This document shows, piece after piece, positions 24,399 through 33,133 of a stretch of 64,000 bases of DNA. The notes beneath the pieces were generated by a model, which was not told the origin of the DNA, did no database searches, and saw nothing but the letters and a program-made list of their open reading frames with translations. Each line of letters starts with the position of its first letter. Position 1 is the first letter of the stretch. The DNA is from Streptomyces scabiei 87.22 (lineage in GTDB: Bacteria; Actinomycetota; Actinomycetes; Streptomycetales; Streptomycetaceae). Location: assembly GCF_000091305.1 (NCBI RefSeq), contig NC_013929.1:8618001-8682000 (forward strand). The letters run 5' to 3'. Both the position numbers and the translations under genes were made by a program.

Positions 24399-26615
24399 GT
24401 GATGGGTGTGGTGACCCCGGTGAATCCCCCACGACTTCCGCATCGCTCGCCACCGCCCCCCACGCGCACGCGGCCGAGCCCGGACCCAGCGTCGGCCGCC
24501 GCGCCCGCGCCGTCCGAGGGCGTGCGCGTACGCCTGCTGCACGCCGCCCACGGCGATCCGCGCGCGGCCGCGGAACTCGCCGCTGTCCTGACCCCGCGTC
24601 AGCTCACGGGCCTCGACCCGCTCCCCGCCGAACCGCTGGCGCTGGCCCCCGCCCTGCTGCGCGGCCATCGACGGGACGTACGGGCGCTGCCCGACGACAC
24701 CCGCTTCCTGCTGCTCCTCGCGGCCGCCGACCAGTACCCGGTCGCCACGCACGCCTACGCGCGGGCCGTCACCGCGGCCCGGCTCGACACCCGCCCCCTG
24801 GACACGGCGGAGGCGGCTGGTCTCGCGCACGCCACGGCCCACGGCATCGTCTTCCAGGACGCCTGGATCCGTGTCGCCGTGTACGAGTCCGCGTCCATGG
24901 CCGACCGGCGCGAGGCCCACCGTCTGCTCGCCGCCGTCCTCAGCGGCGAGGGCGAGCGCCCCGGCCGCTCCTGGCACCGGGCCGCCGCCGCGCTCGGCCC
25001 CAGCCGCCGCCTCGCCGCCGAACTCCGCCTGGCGGCACGGGTGGCACGTGCCATCGGTGACCCGGCGCTCGCCTCCGCGCTCGCCGAACGCGCCGCCGCA
25101 CTCACCCCCGAACCCGCCGAACGCGCGCCCCTGCTCGCCCGGGCAGCCGCCGAGGCATGGCGGTCCGGCGACGGCGACCGGGCCCGCCGGCTCGTCACCG
25201 CCACGGACGACGACGCCCTCGCGGGACTGCTCGCCCTGCGCGCCGGAAACGCGGCCGAGGCCTTCGACGCCCTGCTCACCGCCACCGTCCGGCACGTCGG
25301 CGACCACACCCGGGACAGGGCCGCCCACCTGCTGGCACGCGCCACCGAGGCCGCCATCTACACCGGGGACCTGCGCCGCTGCCGGGAGGCCGCCGCCGTC
25401 GCCGACGGGCTCGGCATCGTGCCGCCCAGCACCCTCGGCGCACTCGCCGCCGCGTTCGAGGGCCGCTACGAGGACGCCCGGGACGTGCTCGAAGCCGCCG
25501 CCGGGCGCTGCGGTCCCGGTGGCGACCCCACCCAGCTCATCCACGCCGGGATCGCCGCCCTCCTCCTCGGCGACCACACCCGCGCCTACACCGCCACCGT
25601 CCGCGCCGCCGCCTCCGCCCGGGCCGGGGGCGAGATGGTGACCGTGCCGCAGGCCATGGAGTTCCGGGCCTACGCGGAGTTCTGGACCGGACGGCCGAGG
25701 GCTGCCGAGGCCGCCGCCGTGGACGCCCTGCGCCAGGCGTACGCCACCGGGCAGGACAACGGCGCCTGCCATCTCCAGGCCGCCCTCGCGATGTTCGCGG
25801 CCGTCACCGGGGACGAGCAGGTGTGCCGGGAGCGCGCCGAGGCCGCCCGTGTGCACGCCCTGGAACGCGGGCTCGGACTGCCCGCCGCGCTCGCCATGTT
25901 CGCCCTCGCCTTCCTCGACCTGAGCACCGGCCGGTACGCCGCCTCGGCGGCCCGTCTGCGCGCCCTGGCCGGCTTCGGCCCCGGGCACGGGCACCGGGCC
26001 GTGAGGCACCTCGCCACCCCGCACTACGTCGAGGCGGCCGTCCGCACCGGCGACACCCGGGTGGCGCGCGCCGCGCACGCCGACTACGACCGCTGGGCCC
26101 GTACCGTCCGCAGCGCCGACGACCTCGCCCTCAGCGCCCGCTGCCGGGCGCTGCTCGCCACCGGGGAGGCAGCCGTGGAGCACTACCGCGCGGCGCTCGA
26201 CCTGCACGCCTCCGGCACCCGCGACTTCGAACGCGCCCGTACGGAACTGCTGTTCGGCAGTGCCCTGCGGCGGTTGCGCAACCGCACCGAGGCCCGCGAC
26301 CGGCTGCACAGCGCCCTGGAGGCCTTCGACCACTTCGGCTCGCCGCACTGCGCGGCCCAGGCCCGCGCGGAACTCCGGGCCCTCGGGGAGCGCGCGGCCG
26401 CGGTGCCGGCCGCGGAGGCCCTGGCGTCCGTCCTCACCGCCCAGCAGTTGATGATCGCCCGCATGGCGGCGGAGGGTGCGACGAACCGGGAGATCGCCGC
26501 GCGGCTGCTGCTCAGCCCGCGCACGATCGACCACCATCTGCGGGGGGTGTTCTCGCGGCTGGGGATCCGGTCGAGGATCGAGCTGGTGAGACTGCTGGGG
26601 GAGACGGAGAGCTGA
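24399..26615 (+). CDS. LAL-like LuxR-family regulator lacking the N-terminal ATPase core
   Basis: 738 residues. The C-terminal ~65 residues form a LuxR/GerE helix-turn-helix (MAAEGATNREIAARLLLSPR, then TIDHHLRGVFSRLGI). The middle ~500 residues are Ala-rich TPR-like helices as in large ATP-binding LuxR (LAL) regulators. The N-terminus starts in the segment that normally follows the AAA domain (ALPDDTRFLLLLAAADQYPV), and no Walker A or B is visible, so the ATPase module is absent. Start taken at GTG; an ATG follows at once. Likely regulator of the divergent lipase (inference). Convergent with bioD. Confidence 0.88.
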   Translation: MMGVVTPVNPPRLPHRSPPPPTRTRPSPDPASAAAPAPSEGVRVRLLHAAHGDPRAAAELAAVLTPRQLTGLDPLPAEPLALAPALLRGHRRDVRALPDDTRFLLLLAAADQYPVATHAYARAVTAARLDTRPLDTAEAAGLAHATAHGIVFQDAWIRVAVYESASMADRREAHRLLAAVLSGEGERPGRSWHRAAAALGPSRRLAAELRLAARVARAIGDPALASALAERAAALTPEPAERAPLLARAAAEAWRSGDGDRARRLVTATDDDALAGLLALRAGNAAEAFDALLTATVRHVGDHTRDRAAHLLARATEAAIYTGDLRRCREAAAVADGLGIVPPSTLGALAAAFEGRYEDARDVLEAAAGRCGPGGDPTQLIHAGIAALLLGDHTRAYTATVRAAASARAGGEMVTVPQAMEFRAYAEFWTGRPRAAEAAAVDALRQAYATGQDNGACHLQAALAMFAAVTGDEQVCRERAEAARVHALERGLGLPAALAMFALAFLDLSTGRYAASAARLRALAGFGPGHGHRAVRHLATPHYVEAAVRTGDTRVARAAHADYDRWARTVRSADDLALSARCRALLATGEAAVEHYRAALDLHASGTRDFERARTELLFGSALRRLRNRTEARDRLHSALEAFDHFGSPHCAAQARAELRALGERAAAVPAAEALASVLTAQQLMIARMAAEGATNREIAARLLLSPRTIDHHLRGVFSRLGIRSRIELVRLLGETES

Positions 26616-26622
26616 GAGCGGC

Positions 26623-26660
26623 GGCGCGCCCCACAGGGGCGCGCCGAACTGCGCGACCAG
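26623..26660. terminator. Hairpin and dispersed-repeat fragment between luxR and bioD
   Basis: Ten-bp perfect stem GGCGCGCCCC/GGGGCGCGCC with a three-base loop lies between convergent stops. The following AACTGCGCGACCAGCC belongs to a palindromic repeat common in Streptomyces intergenic DNA and related to the one between ureF and ureG. Confidence 0.7.
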
Positions 26661-26696
26661 CCACGACGTACCCGCGGAAGACCCGCCACGGGACCT

Positions 26697-27416
26697 CTAC
26701 GGCGCGGCCTCGCCGGCGCTGAAGGACACCGCGTCCCACACCCCGCCCAGCGCCGGCGCCAGCCAGCCCCCGGCCGCCGCCCGGAAGGCAGCCGGGGGCA
26801 GCCCCCCGGCCCCCGCGGGCACCGCCCCCACCAGCGGCGCAGCCGCGACCACGGGCAGATCCGCCAGGTTGCACCGCGACGCCAGGTCCGGGACCTCGGG
26901 CCAGCTGCCGATCACGACACCCGCCAGCTCCACTTCCCGCACGGCGAGTTCGCGGGCCGTCAGCTCGGTCGTGTTCAGCGTGCCCAGCCCGGCGGAGGCG
27001 ACGAGCAGCACCGGCGCGCCGAGCAGCCGTGCCGTGTCCGCCAGGGTGCCGCCCGTCTCGTCGAAGCGGACGAGGAGGCCGCCCGCGCCCTCCACCAGCA
27101 CCAGGTCGTGGTCGGCCGCCAGCTTCGCCGCCGCCTCGGCGACGTCCTCGGGGTGCACCGCGGGAAGCCCGGCGCGCCGGGCGGCGGTCGCCGGGGCCAA
27201 CGGCTCCGGATAGCGGGCGAGTTCGCGGACCGTCACGGCGCCCGCGAGCCGGGCCACCTCGTCCGCGTCCCCGCGCTCGTCCGGCCGTACACCGGTCTGC
27301 GCGGGCTTGAGGACGGCCACGGACCGGCCGGACGCCAGGGCCACCGCCGCGACGGCCGCCGTGGTGACCGTCTTGCCGACCTCCGTACCCGTCCCCGTGA
27401 CCACCAGGACCGTCAT
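26697..27416 (-). CDS. bioD: Dethiobiotin synthetase
   Basis: 239 residues. ATP-dependent carboxylation of 7,8-diaminopelargonic acid to dethiobiotin. P-loop GTGTEVGKT, substrate Lys in AVLKPAQTGV and the acidic VEGAGGLLV motif are present. The start is the ATG preceded by GGAGAGGG; an alternative ATG six codons upstream overlaps the bioA stop (ATGA). Third gene of the bioB-bioA-bioD operon. Confidence 0.95.
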   Translation of the reverse strand: MTVLVVTGTGTEVGKTVTTAAVAAVALASGRSVAVLKPAQTGVRPDERGDADEVARLAGAVTVRELARYPEPLAPATAARRAGLPAVHPEDVAEAAAKLAADHDLVLVEGAGGLLVRFDETGGTLADTARLLGAPVLLVASAGLGTLNTTELTARELAVREVELAGVVIGSWPEVPDLASRCNLADLPVVAAAPLVGAVPAGAGGLPPAAFRAAAGGWLAPALGGVWDAVSFSAGEAAP

Positions 27417-27430
27417 GTCATCCCTCTCCG

Positions 27431-28720
27431 TCATCCCGCCGTCGCCGCCGCGCGCACCGCGCGCGCGATCCGTGCCACGTCCTCGTCGCCCGTGACATAG
27501 GGAGGCATCGTGTAGACGAGGTCGCGGAACGGCCGCAGCCACACGCCCTCGCGCACCGCGGCGGCCGTGGCGGCGGCCATGTCCACCGGGTGGTCGAGCT
27601 GGACGACCCCGATCGCGCCGAGGACCCGGACGTCCTTCACCCCCGGCAGCTCCCGCGCGGGCGCCAGCCCGTCCCGCAGCCCCGTCTCGATCCGCTTGAC
27701 CTCCGCGAGCCAGTCCTGACCGAGCAGCAGCTCGATCGAGGCACAGGCGACGGAGGCCGCCAGCGGGTTGCCCATGAAGGTGGGCCCGTGGGCCAGCACG
27801 GGCACCTCGCCCCGCGAGATCCCCTCGGCCACCCCGGCGGTGCACAGGGCCGCCGCCAGGGTCAGGTAACCGCCGGTCAGCGCCTTGCCGACGCACATCA
27901 CATCCGGTGTCACCGCCGCGTGGTCCGCCGCGAACAGAGCGCCCGTACGGCCGAACCCGGTCGCGATCTCGTCGAAGACCAGCAGCACGTCGTGCGCGTC
28001 GCACGCCTCGCGCAGCACCCGCAGATACGCGGGGGAGTGGAAGCGCATCCCACCCGCCCCCTGCACCACGGGCTCCACGATCACGGCGGCCAGTTCGTCG
28101 GCGTGCCGCTCGACCGCCGCGCGCAGCGACTGCGCGTACGCCTCGTCGAACTCGGCCGGCGGCGGGTCCACGAACACCTGGTGGGGCAGGACGCCCTGCC
28201 ACAACTCGTGCATCCCGCCCTCGGGGTCGCACACGGACATCGGCTGCCAGGTGTCGCCGTGGTAGCCGCCGCGCCAGGTCAGCAGGCGCCGCTTGGCGGG
28301 GCGGCCGAGCGAACGCCAGTACTGCAGGCACATCTTGACCGCGACCTCGACGGAGACCGACCCCGAGTCGGCCAGGAACACGTGCTCCAGACCGTCGGGC
28401 GACAGGTCGACGAGGTGCTTCGCCAGCCGGACGGCGGGCTCGTGGGTGAGCCCGCCGAACATGACGTGACTCATCCGGCCGAGCTGCTCGCGGGCCGCCT
28501 CGTTGAGCACCGGGTGGTTGTAGCCGTGGATGGCCGACCACCAGGACGACATGCCGTCCACCAGCTCGCCCGAGCCGTCCGCGAGCTTCAGCCGGACCCC
28601 GCTCGCCGACTCCACGACGAGCGGTGCCTGCCGGCCCGGCATGGGCCCGTACGGGTGCCACACATGCCGCCGGTCGAGGTCCAGCAGCTCCGCCACGCCC
28701 AGACCGGACGGCTCAGGCAT
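27431..28720 (-). CDS. bioA: Adenosylmethionine-8-amino-7-oxononanoate aminotransferase
   Basis: 429 residues, class III aminotransferase that transfers an amino group from SAM to KAPA, giving DAPA. HVWHPYGPM at the N-terminus and MSSWWSAIHGYNHP are BioA-specific; the PLP Asp region is LLVFDEIATGFGRTG and the Schiff-base Lys is in MCVGKALTGGYLTLAA. The ATG overlaps the bioB stop by eight bases; a GTG eight codons upstream is possible. Middle gene of the operon. Confidence 0.95.
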   Translation of the reverse strand: MPEPSGLGVAELLDLDRRHVWHPYGPMPGRQAPLVVESASGVRLKLADGSGELVDGMSSWWSAIHGYNHPVLNEAAREQLGRMSHVMFGGLTHEPAVRLAKHLVDLSPDGLEHVFLADSGSVSVEVAVKMCLQYWRSLGRPAKRRLLTWRGGYHGDTWQPMSVCDPEGGMHELWQGVLPHQVFVDPPPAEFDEAYAQSLRAAVERHADELAAVIVEPVVQGAGGMRFHSPAYLRVLREACDAHDVLLVFDEIATGFGRTGALFAADHAAVTPDVMCVGKALTGGYLTLAAALCTAGVAEGISRGEVPVLAHGPTFMGNPLAASVACASIELLLGQDWLAEVKRIETGLRDGLAPARELPGVKDVRVLGAIGVVQLDHPVDMAAATAAAVREGVWLRPFRDLVYTMPPYVTGDEDVARIARAVRAAATAG

Positions 28721-29945
28721 TGGGCGCGAGGTCGGTTCCGGCACCCCGACGGCGTACCGCGACCAGGTCCGTCCGCGCCTCGCCGGCCAGGGCCGTGGCG
28801 GCGACGGACCCGCAGGGGCCGCCCTCCGCGTGCGATCCGCAGCCCGCGCCGGCGCTCTCGTGCGCCCCGCAGCCGCCCCCCTCGTGCGACCCGCACCCGG
28901 CGCTCTCCCCGGACCCGCACGCCCCGCCCGCGGTGACCGCGGCCCGGTGCTCCGGCAGGGTGACCTGGTCGGTGCCCTCCACCTCGAAGCCGGCGTCCGC
29001 GATCATCTCCAGGTCGGCCTTGCCCGCCTGGCCCTCACTGGTGAGGTAGTCGCCCAGGAAGATCGAGTTGGCCAGGTGCAGCGCGAGCGGCTGCATCGTG
29101 CGCAGGTGGACCTCGCGCCCGCCCGCGATCCGCACCTCGCTGTCCGGGCAGACGAACCGCACCATCGCCAGGATCCGCAGACAGCGCTGCGGGGTCAGGT
29201 TCCACTCCTTGGCGAGCGGGGTGCCCTCGAACGGGATCAGGAAGTTGACCGGCACCGAGTCCGGGTCCAGCTCACGGAGGGAGAAGACGACGTCGACCAG
29301 GTCCTCGTCGCTCTCGCCCATGCCCGCGATCAGCCCCGAGCAGGCCGACAGACCCGCCGCGTGCGCCTTGCGGACCGTGTCCACCCGGTCGGCGTACGTG
29401 TGCGTCGTCGTGATCTCGCCGTACGTCGCCTCGGACGTGTTCAGGTTGTGGTTGTAGGCGTCCGCGCCCGCCTCGCGCAGGCGTTCGGCCTGCCCGTCGG
29501 AGAGCAGACCGAGACAGGCGCACACCTCGACGCCCTCGTTCTGGTCCTTGATCGTCTTGATGGTGTCGGAGACCCGGTCCACGTCCCGGTCGGTCGGGCC
29601 GCGCCCGGACGCCACCAGACAGACCCGCTTCGCGCCCCCGGCGAGCCCGGCCGCCGCTGCCTTGGACGCCTCGTCGGGCTTGAGCCAGCTGTACTTGAGG
29701 ATGCCGGCGGTCGAGCCGAGCCGCTGCGAGCAGTAGGAGCAGTCCTCGGGGCAGAGACCGGACTTGAGGTTGACCAGATAGTTCAGTTTCACCCGGCGCC
29801 CGAACCAGTGCCGGCGTACCTTCCCGGCCGCGGCCACCACGTCCAGCAGTTCGTCGTCGGAGGTGCCGAGGACGGCGAGCGCCTCGGCACGGCTCAGCGG
29901 CTCGCGCCGGAGCCCCTTGTCCACCAGCGTGTTCAGCAGGTCCAT
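28713..29945 (-). CDS. bioB: Biotin synthase with Cys/His-rich C-terminal tail
   Basis: 410 residues; typical BioB is about 320-350. A radical-SAM enzyme that inserts sulfur into dethiobiotin. The [4Fe-4S] motif CPEDCSYC and the segments VCLVASGRG, AYNHNLNTS and SGLIAGMGE are intact; the [2Fe-2S] ligands lie in the usual strands (VEVCACLG, VRIAGGRE). From residue 343 to the end there is an added tail carrying five CG motifs (Cys343, 351, 359, 369, 378) interspersed with SHE/AHE/SHA. First gene of the operon, divergent from bioF across 198 bp. Confidence 0.96.
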   Translation of the reverse strand: MDLLNTLVDKGLRREPLSRAEALAVLGTSDDELLDVVAAAGKVRRHWFGRRVKLNYLVNLKSGLCPEDCSYCSQRLGSTAGILKYSWLKPDEASKAAAAGLAGGAKRVCLVASGRGPTDRDVDRVSDTIKTIKDQNEGVEVCACLGLLSDGQAERLREAGADAYNHNLNTSEATYGEITTTHTYADRVDTVRKAHAAGLSACSGLIAGMGESDEDLVDVVFSLRELDPDSVPVNFLIPFEGTPLAKEWNLTPQRCLRILAMVRFVCPDSEVRIAGGREVHLRTMQPLALHLANSIFLGDYLTSEGQAGKADLEMIADAGFEVEGTDQVTLPEHRAAVTAGGACGSGESAGCGSHEGGGCGAHESAGAGCGSHAEGGPCGSVAATALAGEARTDLVAVRRRGAGTDLAPNA

Positions 29946-30143
29946 GAGAGCCGATCCTGTCCTACGGGACCGCTTGCGGCCAAGGATGGTTCGGACAACA
30001 GAGTGGGATCGACGTGTGGGTATCACCACATCGTGGGCGGCTGGTCGGCCCGTTAGTGTCTGTGCACTGCCTACAAAAGCTCCCGCCGTGCCGTCCACCG
30101 CGGCACCGGCGCCGAGGGCTGCCCACACCACCGCGGAGGACCC

Positions 30144-31274
30144 ATGGCGTTCGGCTGGATCGACGAGCAGGCCTCCGCACGCCGCCGGGCCGGGCTCGTC
30201 CGCACCCTGCGCGCCCGGCCGGCCGACTCCCCGCTCCTCGACCTCGCGAGCAACGACTACCTCGGTCTGGCCCGGCACCCCGAGATCACCGAGGGCGCCG
30301 CCCAGGCCGCCCGCCGCTGGGGCGGCGGGGCCACCGGATCCCGGCTGGTCACCGGCACCACCGAACTCCACGGCGAACTGGAACGGGAACTGGCCGACTT
30401 CTGCGGCTTCGAGGCCGCGCTCGTCTTCTCCTCCGGCTACGCCGCCAATCTCGCCGCCGTCACCGCGCTCGCCCCCCACGGCTCCCTGATCGTCTCGGAC
30501 GCGGGCAACCACGCCTCCCTCATCGACGGCTGCCGGCTGGCCCGCGGCACCACGCAGGTCGTCGCGCACGCCGATCCCGACGCCGTCCGCAAGGCGCTCG
30601 GCACGGCCGCAGCGGGGACCGCCCTGGCCGTGTCCGACACGGTCTTCTCCGTGGACGGCGACGCCGCCCCGCTGGCCGGACTCGCCGCGGCCTGCCGGGA
30701 GTACGGCGCCGGGCTCGTCGTGGACGACGCGCACGGCCTCGGTGTCCTGGGTGACGGGGGCCGGGGCGCACCGCACGCGGCGGGCCTCGCGGGTGCCCCC
30801 GACGTCGTCGTGACCCTCACGCTCTCCAAGTCGCTCGGCAGCCAGGGCGGAGCGGTCCTCGGTCCGGCGGCCGTCATCGACCACCTGGTCAACGCGGCCC
30901 GTACCTTCATCTTCGACACGGGTCTCGCCCCGGCCGCGACCGGCGCGGCGCTCGCCGCGCTGCGGCTGCTGCGCCGCCGGCCCGAGCGGGCCGCGCGCGC
31001 CCGTGAGGTGGCGAGGGAGCTGCACACACGGCTGACGGCGTCGGGCCATGAAGCGGTGCGGCCCGACGCCGCCGTGGTGTCCGTGCGAGCGCCGTCGCCG
31101 GATCAGGCGCTGCGGTGGGCGGCGGACTGCCGGGCGGCGGGTCTCGCCGTCGGCTGTTTCCGCCCGCCGTCCGTGCCCGACGGCGTCTCGCGGCTGCGGC
31201 TGACCGCCCGTGCGGATCTCACGCACGAGCAGATCGGCCGGGCCGTGCGGATCATCGGCGACACGCGACCGTGA
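30144..31274 (+). CDS. bioF: 8-amino-7-oxononanoate synthase
   Basis: 376 residues, PLP-dependent alpha-oxoamine synthase that condenses pimeloyl-(ACP/CoA) with alanine. LDLASNDYLGLARHPEI, GGGATGSRLVTGTTELHGEL, the Asp region LVVDDAHGLGVLG and the PLP Lys in TLSKSLGSQGGAV are intact. GCGGAGGA precedes the ATG. It begins the biotin pathway that bioA, bioD and bioB complete, and is divergent from them. No BioQ/BirA-type operator is obvious in the 198-bp gap. Confidence 0.95.
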   Translation: MAFGWIDEQASARRRAGLVRTLRARPADSPLLDLASNDYLGLARHPEITEGAAQAARRWGGGATGSRLVTGTTELHGELERELADFCGFEAALVFSSGYAANLAAVTALAPHGSLIVSDAGNHASLIDGCRLARGTTQVVAHADPDAVRKALGTAAAGTALAVSDTVFSVDGDAAPLAGLAAACREYGAGLVVDDAHGLGVLGDGGRGAPHAAGLAGAPDVVVTLTLSKSLGSQGGAVLGPAAVIDHLVNAARTFIFDTGLAPAATGAALAALRLLRRRPERAARAREVARELHTRLTASGHEAVRPDAAVVSVRAPSPDQALRWAADCRAAGLAVGCFRPPSVPDGVSRLRLTARADLTHEQIGRAVRIIGDTRP

Positions 31275-31331
31275 GTCGGCGTCCCGGCCGTGCGTCGCCG
31301 AGAACGGAATCCTGAACGCTGTCGGTGTCGG

Positions 31332-31556
31332 TCACCGCAGTGTGGTGATGAATCCCTCCCAGGCGTCGGGGTCGAACAGCAGGGCGGGCCCCGCCGTGTT
31401 CTTCGAGTCGCGTACGGCCACCAGCCCGGCCCAGCGGCCGGACCCCGGACGGGCCGTCTCGACACAGTTGTTCATCCCGGTGCTGCGGCTGCTGCGCAGC
31501 CATCGCACCTCGTGCAGGTCGGTACTTGCGGGGACGTTCCGAGGCAGTGCGGACAT
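31332..31556 (-). CDS. DUF397-domain protein
   Basis: 74 residues. The family pattern is clear: LHEVRWLRSSRSTGMNNCVE, then VAVRDSKNTAGPALLFDPDA and WEGFI. In Streptomyces such small proteins sit next to XRE/DUF5753 (WhiJ-like) regulators and are thought to modulate them. Here it follows that regulator by nine bases with AAGGAGG before its ATG, so the two are one operon. A toxin/antitoxin-like relation has been suggested for such pairs but cannot be judged from sequence. Confidence 0.93.
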   Translation of the reverse strand: MSALPRNVPASTDLHEVRWLRSSRSTGMNNCVETARPGSGRWAGLVAVRDSKNTAGPALLFDPDAWEGFITTLR

Positions 31557-31565
31557 GGTGCCTCC

Positions 31566-32426
31566 TTACGCGCCGGCGGCTAGCCCGGCGAGGTAATCCA
31601 ACGAGTCCTCGGGCGAAAGGGCGTGGATCTGAAGGGCGTTGAAGGCCTCGACATACGCCTTGAGGTCTTCTTTCCGTTCGAGGTAGAGGCTACTCGTCAA
31701 GTGGTCGAGAACAACCACATCCAGATCGGACGTGCTCCTAAATGAGAAAATTACGAAAGGACCCGTGACGCCGACATGCGCCCCGGCAGTGAACGGGAGC
31801 ACCTGCAGTCTCACTTGGGGCAGCCGCGCCGCCTCGACCAGACGCACCAGCTGCCGTGCCATGACCTCGGGTCCGCCCACCTCGCGCCGGAGAACGCTCT
31901 CGTCGAGCACGGCGCTCAGCCTCATCGGCGGGTTCCCGCACAGCACCTTCTGCCGCGCGAGCCGCACCTCCACGAGCGCGTCGAGCTTGTCGTCCTCCAG
32001 GCCCTCCACCGCGGCCCGCGTCACCGCCCGCGCGTACTCGGGGATCTGCAGCAGTCCGGGCACCACCGAGGTCTCCAGCGTGCGCATGCCCCCGGCCTGC
32101 GACTCCAGGCTGATGAAGTCCCGGTACGCCGGAGGAAGTACGCCCCGGTACGCGTGCCACCAGTTGTGCCGCCCGCCGCCGTCCTCGGAGCCGGCGAGGG
32201 CCAGCAGGAGTTCCCGTAACTCGGTGTCGTCGATCCCGTACGCGTCCAGGAGCTTGCGGACGTCCGCGGGTTTGACCCCACTGGAGCCCGTCTCGATCCG
32301 GCTCACCTTGGACTGGTGCCAGCCCACCCGACGGGCCGCCTCGATGCTCGTGAGCGCGGAACGGGTGCGCAGGACACGCAACTCGGCACCGAGCTTGCGG
32401 CGGCGCACCGCCGGACCGTACTGCAT
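31566..32426 (-). CDS. XRE-family regulator with DUF5753 domain (WhiJ-like), TTA codon
   Basis: 286 residues. N-terminal HTH_31 (~10-70, TSIEAARRVGWHQSKVSRIE) and C-terminal DUF5753 (~100-275, SVVPGLLQIPEYARAV; MRLSAVLDESVLRREVGG). Codon 70 (Leu in DDTELRELLL) is TTA, so bldA dependence is predicted. The stretch coding for FVIFSFRS is locally A/T-rich with rare codons, suggesting sequence acquired or drifted there. In an operon with DUF397; an ATPase of the type found in such loci starts 249 bp away, divergently. Confidence 0.93.
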   Translation of the reverse strand: MQYGPAVRRRKLGAELRVLRTRSALTSIEAARRVGWHQSKVSRIETGSSGVKPADVRKLLDAYGIDDTELRELLLALAGSEDGGGRHNWWHAYRGVLPPAYRDFISLESQAGGMRTLETSVVPGLLQIPEYARAVTRAAVEGLEDDKLDALVEVRLARQKVLCGNPPMRLSAVLDESVLRREVGGPEVMARQLVRLVEAARLPQVRLQVLPFTAGAHVGVTGPFVIFSFRSTSDLDVVVLDHLTSSLYLERKEDLKAYVEAFNALQIHALSPEDSLDYLAGLAAGA

Positions 32427-32533
32427 GGGATTCTCCTTCCGCCCGGCGAGCGACGTCGGGGTGACGACAGAGGATGGACCAAGGGCCCACCCAAATACGT
32501 TCGGCCGTCGGATAGTTCACCGCTTCGAGCGAC

Positions 32534-32549
32534 AGATATATGCACATCT
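32534..32549. promoter_or_regulatory. A/T-rich inverted repeat in the whiJ-like divergent region
   Basis: AGATATATGCACATCT lies in the gap between the XRE gene and the divergent ATPase. The arms are only four bases, but the A/T content stands out. Possible operator for the XRE protein. Confidence 0.3.
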
Positions 32550-32674
32550 TGGTGGATCGCCGCCCGTGACGGCCCAGGTAGTGGCAGTCTGGCGCGAAGC
32601 ACCAGTCCGGGACCGCAGTCGAACCATCCGCTCCCCTGTCGGACACCGGTCCCGTGGGAAAGGGACGCCTCGCC

Positions 32675-33133
32675 ATGGCAGATCACCTGGAAGCATCCGT
32701 CACTCTGCCGAGCGATCCCGCCTCGGTGTCCGCAGCCCGGAACTACGTCGCCGTCGTGCTCGCCGAATGGGGCCTGCCGGGTGACTCGGGCACCGCGGAC
32801 ACCGTGCGCCTGATCGTGTCCGAACTCGCCACCAACGCCGTCCAGCACACGTCGGGCCTGTCTCCCACCTTCACCGTGGACATCGCGCTCGACCGGGACG
32901 AACAGCTGCGCATCGGCGTCACCGACAGCCATCCGCGCTTTCCCAGACGCCTGCCGGCCGCCGTCCAGCAGGACAACGGCCGGGGCATGGTCATCATCCG
33001 GTGGCTGACCGCGGAGTGCGGCGGCAGACTGAGCGTCAGACCCACGCGGGAGGGCGGCAAGACGGTGGCGATCGAACTTCCCTGGACGGTTCCCGTCCGG
33101 CCGGTCACCGCGGGTGGTCCGCCGGAGACCTGA
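32675..33133 (+). CDS. HATPase_c_2 ATP-binding protein (SpoIIAB/RsbW-like)
   Basis: 152 residues. N box VSELATNAVQHT and G1 box VTDSHPRFPRRL, then DNGRGMVIIRWLTAECGG, match the anti-sigma-type GHKL kinases abundant in Streptomyces. ATG start chosen just before the fold; a GTG seven codons upstream is possible. It completes a WhiJ-type triplet with the divergent XRE and DUF397 genes. Partner sigma or anti-anti-sigma factors are not in the window. Its 3' end overlaps the convergent DUF6328 gene by 29 bp. Confidence 0.88.
   Translation: MADHLEASVTLPSDPASVSAARNYVAVVLAEWGLPGDSGTADTVRLIVSELATNAVQHTSGLSPTFTVDIALDRDEQLRIGVTDSHPRFPRRLPAAVQQDNGRGMVIIRWLTAECGGRLSVRPTREGGKTVAIELPWTVPVRPVTAGGPPET

Noticed and set aside
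24372..26537. Long minus-strand frame opposite the LuxR gene
   Set aside because: It is a shadow of the high-GC coding strand, Gly/Arg-rich with no domain, while the + strand has LuxR and TPR motifs.
29946..30143. BioQ or BirA operator between bioB and bioF
   Set aside because: No convincing palindrome of the known types could be seen; only short chance repeats.
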